Origin: Protofrankia sp963555925
GTDB lineage: Bacteria > Actinomycetota > Actinomycetes > Frankiales > Frankiaceae
Length of the DNA: 64,000 nt
NCBI GenBank assembly: GCA_963555925.1
Contig: CAUVXJ010000106.1
Location: 1 to 64,000 of the forward strand
Direction of reading: 5' to 3'
This document shows, piece by piece, positions 10,626 through 20,150 of the stretch; position 1 is the first letter of the stretch, and each line of letters starts with the position of its first letter. Made by a program: the position numbers and the translations under genes. A model generated the notes under the pieces. The model worked only from the letters and a program-made list of their open reading frames with translations, did no database searches and had not been told where the DNA came from.

Positions 10626-10830
10626 NNNNNNNNNNNNNNNNNNNNNNNNNNNNNNNNNNNNNNNNNNNNNNNNNNNNNNNNNNNNNNNNNNNNNNNNNNN
10701 NNNNNNNNNNNNNNNNNNNNNNNNNNNNNNNNNNNNNNNNNNNNNNNNNNNNNNNNNNNNNNNNNNNNNNNNNNNNNNNNNNNNNNNNNNNNNNNNNNNN
10801 NNNNNNNNNNNNNNNNNNNNNNNNNNNNNN
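10626..10830. other. Assembly gap (205 N)
   Basis: Unsequenced bases between the Pro/Gly-rich membrane protein gene and the GT2-GtrA gene. Sequence on either side (10452-10625 and 10831-10926) contains no convincing gene; a short minus-strand frame starting at 10900 runs into the gap and may or may not be real. Confidence 0.95.
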
Positions 10831-10926
10831 ATGCCGATGAACGACGTCTGTCCGGCTCGCGTCCCCCCGCATCCCGCCTGGCGTCGTTGTTCAGCGGCAT
10901 CCTGGTACGACAGCGACCGGTCGGGT

Positions 10927-12390
10927 TCAGCGGGTCCCGGGCAGTGGCCCGTCCATGACCCCAGGGTTCGTGGGCTCACCGGGTTCCCACCGCATCGGCG
11001 AAGCCGACGGGGTCCGCACCGCATCGGCGAAGCCGACCGGGTCTGCGCCGGACCGGCGAAACCGATCGGGGACGTCGACAGGGGAGATCCGGGAAGCTTT
11101 CGACGGCTTTGTCCGCAACGAACGGGCGGGGTGAAAGACCCAGGCTCGCATCAGCACGAAGCGTACGATTGTCGCTACCGTACTGCTGAACAACACAGTG
11201 ATGATCTCGATGACGACGCCGGACGACGACCAGAACCGGTGCAGCAACCCGAGCCCGCCGGACGACACCACCAGTCCGACACCGAACACGACGCCCGACT
11301 CGGCGAACTGGCGTACCGCCCCAGCGCCTCCGACCTGCCCGAAGGTCAGCCGCCGGTTCGCCCAGGTGTTGGCAACGGCGGTCATGAACAACGCGACGAA
11401 GTTGGCCGCCAGCGGCGACGTTTCGACCTCCCGAAGCATCGCGTAGAGCAGGACGTATGCCAGGGTCGAACACAGCCCGATCGCCGCGAACGTCCGAAGC
11501 TGACGGCCCATTCCGCCGGGCAGCCGGGCCGCACGCACCTGTGGTGGCAGATCCACGCCGACCCGGCCCGCGATGATCCGACGGGCGACCCGGATCATCC
11601 CACGGATGTCCTCCATCGCCGTCGCCACGACATCCACCCGGGAGTCCGGGTCGTCGGTCCAGTCGACCGCCACCTCATGAATCCGCAGGCCGTTACGTTC
11701 AGCGAGAAGCAGTAGTTCGGTGTCGAAGAACCAATGGTTATTCTCGATCGCGGGTAGAAGCGCGCGGGCCACGTCAGCCCGGACCGCCTTGAAGCCGCAC
11801 TGGGCGTCCCGGAAGGACGTCCGGAAGGTGACCCTCAGCATCCAGTTGTAACAACGAGAGATGATCTCTCGTTTCGGTCCGCGAACGACCCTGGACCCGC
11901 GAACCAGCCGAGAACCGATCGCGACGTCCGAATGGCCCGAAAGCAACGGCGCGACCAACGGCAACAGTGCCTCAAGCCCGCTGGAGAGATCCACGTCCAT
12001 ATATGCAACGACATCGGCGTCCGACGCCGACCAGACGGCCCGCAACGCCCGGCCACGACCCTTGGCCTCCAGCCGTGTCACCCGTACCCGACTCAGGTCG
12101 GTGGCCAACCGCCGGGCGATCACAGGCGTGGCGTCGGTACTCGCGTTGTCGGCGATCGTGATCCGCCAGTCAAAGGGAAAACGGCGGGTCAGGAAGTCAT
12201 GCAGTCGCCGGATGCTGTCAGCAAGGGCCGCCTGCTCGTTGTAGACCGGGACCACCACCTCGACGACAGGTTGCGGTCGCCATTGAGCTGGTAGCGTCAC
12301 GGTGGTCGGCGCTGCGACGACCGCCGGGAGTGTCACGACGGGATTTACGAGTACTCCGGTCTGCCTACTCCCACCACCAGGCATCGGCAT
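10927..12390 (-). CDS. Bifunctional family 2 glycosyltransferase with GtrA-like membrane domain
   Basis: From ATG 12390 the product has 487 residues. Residues about 40-270 are a GT-A family 2 transferase: VVEVVVPVYNEQ, ADNASTDAT, a DxD motif in AYMDVDLSSG, and the QCGFKAVRADVARALLP and WFFDTELLLLAERNGL segments typical of dolichyl/polyprenyl-phosphate sugar synthases. Residues about 290-430 are a four-helix GtrA domain (FAAIGLCSTLAYVLLYAML, ANFVALFMTAVANTWANRRLTF). The enzyme probably moves a sugar onto polyprenyl phosphate and flips it for cell-wall glycosylation. The C-terminal 55 residues are low-complexity with a duplicated GADPVGFADAVRT-like unit. The start is uncertain: the frame is open to GTG 12567, but the conserved domain begins near residue 40 from ATG 12390. 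Confidence 0.88.
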   Translation of the reverse strand: MPMPGGGSRQTGVLVNPVVTLPAVVAAPTTVTLPAQWRPQPVVEVVVPVYNEQAALADSIRRLHDFLTRRFPFDWRITIADNASTDATPVIARRLATDLSRVRVTRLEAKGRGRALRAVWSASDADVVAYMDVDLSSGLEALLPLVAPLLSGHSDVAIGSRLVRGSRVVRGPKREIISRCYNWMLRVTFRTSFRDAQCGFKAVRADVARALLPAIENNHWFFDTELLLLAERNGLRIHEVAVDWTDDPDSRVDVVATAMEDIRGMIRVARRIIAGRVGVDLPPQVRAARLPGGMGRQLRTFAAIGLCSTLAYVLLYAMLREVETSPLAANFVALFMTAVANTWANRRLTFGQVGGAGAVRQFAESGVVFGVGLVVSSGGLGLLHRFWSSSGVVIEIITVLFSSTVATIVRFVLMRAWVFHPARSLRTKPSKASRISPVDVPDRFRRSGADPVGFADAVRTPSASPMRWEPGEPTNPGVMDGPLPGTR

Positions 12391-12904
12391 CGACACCACC
12401 GGGTTCGGTGCAGTCCGCGATGGTTCGCAGTCGCGACGGCCCCGCAGATGTTTCGGCAGCTTCACCTCTCCAAGGGTTGGGGAAGGCGTTGAGGACAGCC
12501 TGAAGTAGACCTGAGAAGCTACTGAGAGCACCGTTGCGGGCGTCCTCCCAGACCGCGTGACAGCCACCCGGGGACGGTGGCCCAGTCACCCTCCGGTCGT
12601 CACAGCCTGTAATCGGGCACTCGGGCAGTCGGATGTTCGGACAGGGAGCGGGTTGACGTGCTTCACGCACTTCCCCATGGGTGCCACCATGGTGGAACCC
12701 GCGGTCGCCGTTGTCGTCGCTACCGCATTCACCGCCGAGGTGTCGCATGCGCGGCACGGTAGGAATCCTCGGCGTGCACGCCGGGGAGGACGTCAACATC
12801 ACCACAATGACCGCTGTGGGACCTACGCTCCCGGACGCCGTGCCTCAGCCGACTGTTGGTCGCATTTCAGTCTTCACTCAGCTTGTGAGGGGAAGGTTTC
12901 TACC
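12391..12904. other. Divergent intergenic region between GT2-GtrA and HtrA genes
   Basis: About 510 bases separate the two divergent starts (less if the GT2 gene begins upstream of ATG 12390). It holds a perfect 12-bp palindrome CCACCATGGTGG at 12684-12695 and a TTGACG at 12653-12658 without a convincing -10 partner. Both promoters should lie here, but I cannot place them. Confidence 0.4.
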
Positions 12905-14617
12905 ATGAGCACGCGGCCCCCCTTCACCTCCCCGGACGGACGTCCTTCGGACTCGCGGGCACCCGATGCCGACGGCGACGACCTCCGGTCCGGGCCGGAT
13001 GCCCCGGTCTGGACGGCGCCGGATGCCGAGCCATACCCGTCCACCCACCAGCCCGCTGCCCGGCCGGCAGCGGGCAGCGGGCCGGGCAGCGCCGGATCCG
13101 AGCGACCCACGATGCAGACACCAGCGGGGATACAGACACCGGCGGGCGCGGCAGACCCCCGGACGCGCCCTGAGTGGGGCTCAGCCGACGCGTCCGGCCG
13201 GGCCTGGTGGGGAACGCCCTGGAGCGCGCCCGGTACGAGCGTCTCCGACGACGCGACGGCCGTGGCACCCTCGGGCGGCACCAGCTCCGGATACCTGGGC
13301 GGCCCCGTCGACAGGACGACGTCGCGCTCCGGGCCAACACCGCCATTCGGGCCGACACCGCCATACGGGTCGACACCATCCGGGCCGATACCGCCATTCG
13401 GACCGACACCGCCATACGGGCCGACACCACCGCCGTCCGGCCCGTACTACGGCCCTCCTCAGACCGTCGGGCAACCGGCCCCGCCGCCGCGCCGCAGGCG
13501 GCTCGCCGCCGCCGCGGTCGCGCTCGCGCTGGTCTCCGCCGGGGTGGGCGGCGGTGTCGGCGCTCTGGTTGCCGGCGGCAACGACGCGTCGACCGTGGTG
13601 TCCTCCAGCGGCCTGCTGCGCAGCACCAGCACTGCGGGAACGTCACCCGCCGCATCCGGCACGGTGTCAGCCGCCGCGCAGACGATCCTGCCGAGCGTGG
13701 TCACGATTGCCGCTACATCGAGAAACCAGGCGAGCACCGGCTCCGGAGTGATCATTCGTCAGGACGGCTACATCCTGACCAACAACCACGTGGTAACCGA
13801 CGCCGCACAGGGTGGTTCCCTGACGGTGACCACGCAGGACGGCAAGGACTTCAACGCAAAGATCGTCGGAACCGACCCGACATCCGACCTCGCGGTGGTC
13901 AAAATTGACGCGACCGGATTGAAGCCGACCACCTTCGGCGACTCCGACGCGCTTTCAGTCGGCGAACTGGTGGTCGCGGTCGGCAGCCCGCTCGGACTCA
14001 GCGGCACCGTCACATCAGGCATCGTGAGTGCCATGCATCGGCCGGTGCGCACCGGCGACACCAACGTCCAGGACAGCAACGCCGTCCTGGATGCCATCCA
14101 GACCGACGCTCCGATCAACCCCGGCAACTCCGGCGGCCCGCTCGTCAACAGCAAGGGCGAACTGATCGGCATCAACTCGGCCATCGCAACCGTGGGCTCG
14201 AGCAGTGGCGGGTTCGGCAGTCAACAGGAACAGCAGTCCGGCAACATCGGTGTCGGGTTCGCGATCCCATCCAACTATGCCCAGTCCGTCGCCGGAGAGC
14301 TGATCAACAAAGGGACCGCGGTACACCCGTATCTCGGTGTGAACGCCTCAACCGCCGGAGCAAGCCAGACCGACCCGAACGGTGACGGGACCGGTGCCAC
14401 CATCCAGAATCTGGTCAACAACGGACCCGCCCAGCATGCCGGACTCCAGGACGGCGACATCATCACCAAGCTGGGAGACCGCCGGATCACGAGCGTTGAC
14501 GGACTCATCGCGGCAGTCCGGTCCCAGCCCATCGGCAGCAAGGTGACCGTCACCTACACCCGCGGCGGTCAGACACATACCGCGGAGGTCATCCTGGCTC
14601 AGCAACCACCGTCCTGA
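12905..14617 (+). CDS. HtrA/DegP-type membrane-anchored serine protease with PDZ domain
   Basis: The 570-residue protein has a long cytoplasmic Pro-rich tail (1-195) with repeated GPTPPFG/GPTPPYG units, one membrane helix (about 200-223), a trypsin-like protease domain (about 255-450) and a C-terminal PDZ domain (about 470-565). The catalytic triad is visible: His295 (LTNNHVV), Asp328 (TSDLAVVK) and Ser409 (NPGNSGGP). It should degrade or refold misfolded proteins outside the membrane, like mycobacterial PepD/HtrA. ATG 12905 is preceded by GAGGGGAAGG at 12887-12896, an excellent ribosome binding site; the frame is open further upstream but without such support. No paired two-component system is adjacent. 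Confidence 0.93.
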   Translation: MSTRPPFTSPDGRPSDSRAPDADGDDLRSGPDAPVWTAPDAEPYPSTHQPAARPAAGSGPGSAGSERPTMQTPAGIQTPAGAADPRTRPEWGSADASGRAWWGTPWSAPGTSVSDDATAVAPSGGTSSGYLGGPVDRTTSRSGPTPPFGPTPPYGSTPSGPIPPFGPTPPYGPTPPPSGPYYGPPQTVGQPAPPPRRRRLAAAAVALALVSAGVGGGVGALVAGGNDASTVVSSSGLLRSTSTAGTSPAASGTVSAAAQTILPSVVTIAATSRNQASTGSGVIIRQDGYILTNNHVVTDAAQGGSLTVTTQDGKDFNAKIVGTDPTSDLAVVKIDATGLKPTTFGDSDALSVGELVVAVGSPLGLSGTVTSGIVSAMHRPVRTGDTNVQDSNAVLDAIQTDAPINPGNSGGPLVNSKGELIGINSAIATVGSSSGGFGSQQEQQSGNIGVGFAIPSNYAQSVAGELINKGTAVHPYLGVNASTAGASQTDPNGDGTGATIQNLVNNGPAQHAGLQDGDIITKLGDRRITSVDGLIAAVRSQPIGSKVTVTYTRGGQTHTAEVILAQQPPS

Positions 14618-14744
14618 TGGCCCACGACAACCACGACAACCACATGATCAAGTGATCTACGGCCTGGTGGGTCCAGCAGGTGACAACAAAGTTTTCCCGA
14701 CGTTCCCCTCATGGCATGGCCGGGACGCTCTAACGTAGCGGGCG

Positions 14745-14782
14745 ATGCCGGTGTCGATCCGTCCGCGCCAGGACACCGGCAT
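14745..14782. promoter_or_regulatory. Perfect 11-bp inverted repeat upstream of the sigma-region-2 gene
   Basis: ATGCCGGTGTC at 14745-14755 and GACACCGGCAT at 14772-14782 are perfectly complementary with a 16-base loop. The structure ends 39 bases before the start at 14822. It could be an operator or a leader hairpin; no run of T follows, so it is not a standard terminator. Confidence 0.6.
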
Positions 14783-14821
14783 GACTCATCCCGCCAATGG
14801 GGGCTACGGGAGAATGCACTG

Positions 14822-16126
14822 ATGACTGGCGGTATCCGCCGTACTGACCCGGAGGGGGCCGCCGCGACCGGTTCACGCCCCAGACACGCTGTGTCGGCCG
14901 CTGCCGACCGTGGCTCGGGCAAGCGGCCTGACGGACCGCGGCCGCGAACCCCCGAGTCCGACATCGACCTCGTCATGCGGATCCGGCGAGGTGAGCGGGA
15001 CGCTTTCGACACCGTCTACCAGCACTATGCAGACGACGTCTTCTCGATGTGCCTGCTCATCCTGGGCGATGCCAAGGTCGCTCAGGCAGCTGCGGGCACG
15101 GCGTTCGCCCTGGTCGCCCGAACCCGGCTGACCACACTCGGCGATGCCACCCGGCTGCGCTCATGGTTACTGGAGCTGGCCCGCGGCAGCGCCTTGGCGT
15201 GGTCCGGCTCGCCCCAGGCCCGCAGTGGCCCGGTACGGCACGCGGTGGCGCCCGAGGAGATGCTCGCGAAGGTTCGGATCACCCCGGCGCCCGCACAGCT
15301 GTGGGAAGGACTTGTCCGCACCTTCGACCGCGCCGCAACGGCGGCCGAAGGCACCGCCTCGCCGTCCCGAGTTCAGGGATCGGTGCCAACTCAGGCATCG
15401 GTGCCGGACGCTCCCGCGGGTGCCGCGAGCGGTACACCGGGTGACCTCGACGACGCGCCAACAGCCGTTGTGCTCCCCGCCACGCGTCCCGGTGGCAGCT
15501 CCCCCGACCTGAACGACCGGCGTGTCCGGCCCACGGTAACGGTCGCCGCGTCGCTGCTCCTCGCCGTCGTCGGTATCACCGCCGCGATCAACTGGCCCAC
15601 CGCGGCCGAGGTCGGCGCCTCCTACCCTGACGTCGCGTTCGGTCCGTCGACGCCGGGACCAAGACCCCCCGCCACCGACCGGAACCAGACTGCCGTGATC
15701 ATACCGACGGTCGCCGGGGAGTTCGCCAGGCAGCTGTCCGGCCAGCGGACCGAACCGGCGGTACCTGGGGTCGGCGGCGCGAAGGAGATGGTTCAAGTGG
15801 CCCAGCGGTCCACCGCAGAGGCGACCAGACCGCAGGCCGTACCCGAGCAGGGTCCACCGAATATGATCAACTCGCTGCCACGAGCAACCACGACACCGGC
15901 GGCCGTGGCACCCACCACACCGGCGGAGCGCTCCGCGGCGAACGCACCACCTACCGACGCCGAACCGCAGTCAGCGCCACCGGCGACGTCGACGACGTCG
16001 GCGATGCCCTCGGCCACTCCCGACACGGGCGCGTCTGCGACGAGCGTGCCAGCGTCCGGGGCCACCGCCGCCGGCGTGGGGCAGCGCCCGCAACCAGACT
16101 CCGTCGTCGGCATTCAGCCGGTCTGA
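14822..16126 (+). CDS. Membrane protein with isolated sigma-70 region 2 (ECF sigma-like, no region 4)
   Basis: The 434-residue protein begins with a basic linker, then residues about 45-120 match ECF sigma region 2 (DIDLVMRIRRGERDAFDTVYQHYADDVFSMCLLILGD). The region that should recognise the -35 element (region 4, helix-turn-helix) is absent. One membrane helix follows (VTVAASLLLAVVGITAAI, about 235-255), then about 175 residues of Pro/Thr/Ala-rich, probably extracytoplasmic sequence. It therefore cannot act as a normal sigma factor; it may have been adapted to bind core polymerase or an anti-sigma partner at the membrane. ATG 14822 has GGGAG about 11 bases upstream. The divergence from classical sigma factors is seen; the role is inferred. 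Confidence 0.75.
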   Translation: MTGGIRRTDPEGAAATGSRPRHAVSAAADRGSGKRPDGPRPRTPESDIDLVMRIRRGERDAFDTVYQHYADDVFSMCLLILGDAKVAQAAAGTAFALVARTRLTTLGDATRLRSWLLELARGSALAWSGSPQARSGPVRHAVAPEEMLAKVRITPAPAQLWEGLVRTFDRAATAAEGTASPSRVQGSVPTQASVPDAPAGAASGTPGDLDDAPTAVVLPATRPGGSSPDLNDRRVRPTVTVAASLLLAVVGITAAINWPTAAEVGASYPDVAFGPSTPGPRPPATDRNQTAVIIPTVAGEFARQLSGQRTEPAVPGVGGAKEMVQVAQRSTAEATRPQAVPEQGPPNMINSLPRATTTPAAVAPTTPAERSAANAPPTDAEPQSAPPATSTTSAMPSATPDTGASATSVPASGATAAGVGQRPQPDSVVGIQPV

Positions 16127-16140
16127 CCAGGGTCTGTCGG

Positions 16141-18006
16141 CTACCGCACCTGGTAGAACAGGGTGGTCACATACTGATCGAAATCGTTCACGCGCAGCGT
16201 CAGCCGCAGCTGCCACGCCCCGGGCAGGGGCACCTGCATCCCCTGGGCGATCGCGTGGCCCGGTGCCACCTGGGTGAGCGGCACCGGAAGCGGCCCGACT
16301 CCGGCGTCAGGCAGTGACAGCTGCGCCGACGCGTCCGCGAGCGGCGCTACCTTCCCTGCAGGGTCGAAGGTGTAGATGTGCAGGGTCTGCGGTCCGTGCC
16401 TGGTCGGGCTGATGTCGACCTGGACGGTGAGCGGCCCGGCGAACACCGTGTCGGCGAACGGCGGCACATATGACGTCCGCGCCGGAATGGAGTTGACCAG
16501 CACCGCCGTCACCGCGAGCACCACCGCGGCCAATCCGGCTTCGAACAGCACCCCACGACGCAGCCCGGCGACCGCACGCTCGGTGACCGCACGCTCGGTG
16601 GCTTGGAACCGCCCCTGGGCATCGGTCGATGACGACCCCGGCGGACGTGCGCCCGCGCCGGCTGTGGTGTCCGAGCGGCTCGCCGCCAGGGCCGCGACGA
16701 CCGGCCGGTAGTGGCGCACGACCCATCTGTGCGCCAGCCAGCCGACTCCGAGCATCAGCGCCACGAACCACAGCTTCAGCAGCAGGAGACGGCCGTAGGC
16801 GGTGGTCGTCAGCGCTGCCAACCCACCGACCTCCCGCCAGGTCTGGTAGACCCCCGTGAGGATGATGATGCCAACCGCCGCCATCGCCGTGCGTGACCAG
16901 CGCGGCAGTACCCTGGCGAGTTCGGCGGCGCGGGCAGCGGGCACCCGGGCGTCGGGCACGCCGGTGTCGGGCACGCCGGCGTCCGGTCGACGATTCCGAT
17001 CACCGGCTGGACCGCGCCGCGACGTTGTGCGCAGGAAGACCACCAGCACCGCGAGGCCGCCCGTCCAGGCGGCGACTCCCAACACGTGCAGGGTCATGAT
17101 CGTGGTCGTCAGCCACGCGTGGTCACCGACACCCGCATGCCCGGACGCCGCCTGGGTCACGGCGACGACGAGCGCGAGGCCACCCAGCTCCGCGACGGCC
17201 CGGCGGCCACTGACCACGATCGCGCGCAAGAGCGGTACCGCGAGCAGCAGCGCGAGGATGCGCAGCAGCACCAGATGTCCGAATCTGGTGTGCAACGTCG
17301 TTGACAAGGGAGCCCATTGCGCGAGCGCGGACATCCCCTGACCCGCACCGTAGGGACCCTGTACCAGCAACAGGCCGACAGCGCCGGCGAGCGTCACGCC
17401 CCATCCCGTCCACAGCAGCCGGTTCGGGCCGGGCCGGTGCAGCCCGGCCGGCCAGAGCGTCAACAGGAAGAAGCCCGCGCCGAGCAGGACGGACAGACCT
17501 GCGAACGCCACGAAACGCACCACCCCGGCCAGCACGCTGACGCCGGCCGAACCGCTGCTGGTGGACACGGCCGAGGCAGCGGCGGCATCCGGGGCCACCC
17601 CTACACCGAAGAGGAATCCACCGGAGACCGGATGGCTGTCCGCGGAGATGACATGCCAACTGACGACATACGTGCCACGCTCGAGTCCGGCAGGTAGACC
17701 GACCACGACCTGGCTGCCAGCCTGTCCATGCCGGACGTCGCCGGAATCCACTCGTTTGCCGGCCGCGGAGATGACCGTTATCGAACGCGGGTCCGTCGTC
17801 ACCGACTCACTGAAGCTGAGCGTGACCGCCGACGGAGGGGTCGCCAGGGTGGAACCACCGACCGGGTCGCTGCGGTCGAGCACGGCGTGCGCCGACGCCG
17901 GACCGGCCGTCGCGACCAGTACCGCGACCAGCGCGACAAGCAGAACCCCGACACGGCGGATGATGCGAACCTCTACCACCGCCCCAGTGTCCCTCGTGCG
18001 GTCCAC
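16141..18006 (-). CDS. CopC-CopD fusion, copper resistance/uptake protein
   Basis: The product has 621 residues. A signal peptide ends at about residue 40 (GPASA-HAVLDRSDP), and the mature protein starts with His, the usual CopC copper ligand; a second ligand region is SADSHPVSGGFLFGV. After the roughly 100-residue CopC domain come about eight membrane helices of CopD (from about 170 to 440, including LHVLGVAAWTGGLAVLVV), a further C-terminal helix and a 110-residue beta-rich domain ending FYQVR. The fusion binds copper outside the membrane and is thought to move it across. GTG 18006 gives the full signal peptide. The gene is convergent with the sigma-like gene and divergent from the membrane-protein gene at 18085, forming one side of a copper-type cluster. 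Confidence 0.92.
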   Translation of the reverse strand: MDRTRDTGAVVEVRIIRRVGVLLVALVAVLVATAGPASAHAVLDRSDPVGGSTLATPPSAVTLSFSESVTTDPRSITVISAAGKRVDSGDVRHGQAGSQVVVGLPAGLERGTYVVSWHVISADSHPVSGGFLFGVGVAPDAAAASAVSTSSGSAGVSVLAGVVRFVAFAGLSVLLGAGFFLLTLWPAGLHRPGPNRLLWTGWGVTLAGAVGLLLVQGPYGAGQGMSALAQWAPLSTTLHTRFGHLVLLRILALLLAVPLLRAIVVSGRRAVAELGGLALVVAVTQAASGHAGVGDHAWLTTTIMTLHVLGVAAWTGGLAVLVVFLRTTSRRGPAGDRNRRPDAGVPDTGVPDARVPAARAAELARVLPRWSRTAMAAVGIIILTGVYQTWREVGGLAALTTTAYGRLLLLKLWFVALMLGVGWLAHRWVVRHYRPVVAALAASRSDTTAGAGARPPGSSSTDAQGRFQATERAVTERAVAGLRRGVLFEAGLAAVVLAVTAVLVNSIPARTSYVPPFADTVFAGPLTVQVDISPTRHGPQTLHIYTFDPAGKVAPLADASAQLSLPDAGVGPLPVPLTQVAPGHAIAQGMQVPLPGAWQLRLTLRVNDFDQYVTTLFYQVR

Positions 18007-18084
18007 GGATCCCGCCCGCTACCCCTTCGCTCCCTTCCCGCTCCCTTCCCGCTTCGCCGGAGCGGCACCGTAGGCTTCGCGTTG

Positions 18085-19224
18085 ATGAACGTGACCACTG
18101 AGGTCCGGTTATGGCACGGGCCGTCCCGCGCGTTACTCGTTCTCGGCGCGCTGGTCTGCTGGCTGATCGTCGGGGCCTCGCCCGCATCGGCGCACTCTGT
18201 CAGCGGCGGCGGATCCACCAACCTGCGCACGACGCTGACGGGGATGAACCCCGCCGTGAACGGCGTCACCCTGGCTCCCGTGGAAAACGGCAGCCGGGTC
18301 AGGTTGACCATCAGCGGCGACCACACGGTGATCGTCAGGGGATATTCCGGCGAACCGTACCTACGGGTGGACCCGACCGGAGTCTGGCGCAACGCGCTGT
18401 CATCCGCCACCTACCTCAATGCCAGCCGGTACGGGTCGTCGGGCCTGCTGGCCGGCAGTGACGACACCGCGCCACCCCGCTGGGAGAAAATCAGCGACCG
18501 CGGTACCACCGTCTGGCACGACCACCGAACCCACTGGATGGGGACGCAGGACCCGCCGGTCGTTCTGGCGGCGCCCGACCGTTTCCACGAGATCTACACC
18601 TGGATGATCCCACTGACCGTGGACGGCCGGGCGGCCAGCGCAACCGGCACCCTTGCCTGGATTCCGGGGCCCTCCCCAGCCCCGTGGGTCGTTCTCGCGA
18701 TCGCGCTGGCCGCCGGGGTAGTGGCGCTCGGGTTGCTGCGACACGCGGGTAGGGCACTGGCCGTGGCGGTGACGACCATCGTCGCGGCGGACGTCACCCA
18801 CTCGGTACTGATCGCGTTCTCGCGGGCCGACGGCCGGCTGTCGGGCTTCCTGCTCGGCAACACCGTGGAGATGGTCGCCTGGACCCTCGGGCTGGTCGCG
18901 GCCGCCCTGCTGGTCCGCGGGTCGACCACCGGGGTCTACCTTGCCGCGACGGCCGGCTTCGTCATCGCCATGGTCGGCGGCTTCGCTGACATCGGCCTGC
19001 TGTACCGGTCAGGTGCCCCGGTCGCGGGGCCCCTGGTCCTCGCCCGGACCCTCACCACGGTCACCATCGGCATCGGCGTCGGCCTACTCGGTGCGGTGAC
19101 CGTGGTGACCCGACGCCATGGCTGGCGGGAACGGACCACGTCGGGCGAGGGCGGGCCGCAACCAGGGCCGGACGTCGGGACGGAGCCGTCGACGATGCGG
19201 CCTCACCCCGATATGGCAGGCTGA
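18085..19224 (+). CDS. Conserved actinobacterial membrane protein of the copper cluster
   Basis: The 379-residue protein has a signal peptide (cleavage about residue 36, SPASA-HSVSGGG, leaving an N-terminal His as in CopC and YcnI), a roughly 150-residue extracytoplasmic beta domain (VRLTISGDHTVIVRGYSGEPYLRV, ATYLNASRYG), and four to five membrane helices in the C-terminal half. I know this as a conserved hypothetical of actinobacteria found near copper genes; no function is established. The shared mature N-terminal His suggests copper binding, which is an inference. It starts 78 bases from the divergent copCD start and is followed after 5 bases by the next gene. Confidence 0.75.
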   Translation: MNVTTEVRLWHGPSRALLVLGALVCWLIVGASPASAHSVSGGGSTNLRTTLTGMNPAVNGVTLAPVENGSRVRLTISGDHTVIVRGYSGEPYLRVDPTGVWRNALSSATYLNASRYGSSGLLAGSDDTAPPRWEKISDRGTTVWHDHRTHWMGTQDPPVVLAAPDRFHEIYTWMIPLTVDGRAASATGTLAWIPGPSPAPWVVLAIALAAGVVALGLLRHAGRALAVAVTTIVAADVTHSVLIAFSRADGRLSGFLLGNTVEMVAWTLGLVAAALLVRGSTTGVYLAATAGFVIAMVGGFADIGLLYRSGAPVAGPLVLARTLTTVTIGIGVGLLGAVTVVTRRHGWRERTTSGEGGPQPGPDVGTEPSTMRPHPDMAG

Positions 19225-19229
19225 CCGCC

Positions 19230-19913
19230 GTGACCGTACGCGCGGCGGCCGTTGCCGGCGTCGCTGGAAAGCCCGCCGTCGCCGTGACGACCGTGGGACG
19301 CCTCGCGCGCGCGTCCACCTGTGCCGGGTCGTCGGTCTGCCTCGCCGTCGCGGCCCACACCGCGGCCGGCGGCCACCGCCCATCCTCGACGCTGGTTGTC
19401 TGCGCATTCGGCTTGTTGACCCGCATCGCATACGGACTCGCCGGACGGGAACGGCGGTTCATCGCCGTGCTGGCCGGCGTCGGGCTCACCCAGCTTGCGC
19501 TGCACGTCACGTTCGCGCTCACCTCGCACCGCTCCGGGATGGCGGGTGACGCGGTCCTCGCCGACAGCGCAGCAATGACCGTTGCCCATATCAGTACCGC
19601 CGCCCTCGTCGCCGCCATGCTCGCCATGGCTGAACGGGGGCTGTGGAACGCGGCAAGCCTGCGCGCCGCGGTCGCCGGCGCTCGTGCGCGCACACGGGCC
19701 GCCGCCGTACTACTACGCGCCGTCCGCTGGTTCGCAGCCACGCTCGTCATCCCGGTGTCCGGCCCGATGCTTGACGCCAGGCCCTCTGCGCGACGGCACG
19801 GTAGCGACCGATCCGCGGGCTTCATGCCGCCGGTAGCCGTGGCCGGACGCCTGTTCGTCCGCACCGGCAGACGACGTGGACCGCCGCCGATCCGCTCGGT
19901 CAGAGCCGCCTGA
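19230..19913 (+). CDS. Small integral membrane protein of the copper cluster
   Basis: The 227-residue protein has four likely membrane helices within residues 25-185 (segments around LVVCAFGLLTRIAYGL, FIAVLAGVGLTQLALHVTFAL, AHISTAALVAAMLAMAE and VRWFAATLVIPV). Several His residues sit in or next to the helices (AAHTAAGGH, LHVTFALTSH, VAHIS), suggesting metal contact. The GTG start lies five bases after the previous stop, so the two are cotranscribed. The stop codon lies in a degenerate run of 9-10-bp repeats (GCCTGAACC-like) that continues past the gene. I do not know the family by name. Confidence 0.65.
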   Translation: MTVRAAAVAGVAGKPAVAVTTVGRLARASTCAGSSVCLAVAAHTAAGGHRPSSTLVVCAFGLLTRIAYGLAGRERRFIAVLAGVGLTQLALHVTFALTSHRSGMAGDAVLADSAAMTVAHISTAALVAAMLAMAERGLWNAASLRAAVAGARARTRAAAVLLRAVRWFAATLVIPVSGPMLDARPSARRHGSDRSAGFMPPVAVAGRLFVRTGRRRGPPPIRSVRAA

Positions 19914-19950
19914 ACCGTCTGGACTGTCTGAACCCGCCTGAACCGCCTGG
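19905..19950. repeat. Degenerate 9-10-bp repeats spanning a stop codon
   Basis: Units of the type GCCTGAACC/GTCTGAACC recur about five times, beginning in the last codons of the preceding gene and including its TGA. The remaining sequence to the ycnI start at 20151 shows no clear element. Confidence 0.55.
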
Positions 19951-20150
19951 GCTGGCGCGTGACATGAGGTCTCCGGAAACAGATTCCGCGGACACAGATC
20001 TGGATGACCGAGGTTCGGGCCGGCTGCGGCCACAGTCACCGTCACCGTGGCCGCCACGGTAACCATCGGCAACCCGCCGAATACTCCTGTCACCGATTTC
20101 GCGTGCCCAGAGCACGCTTTTCGTGAGCAATCCCCTTCGAGAGGATCAGC

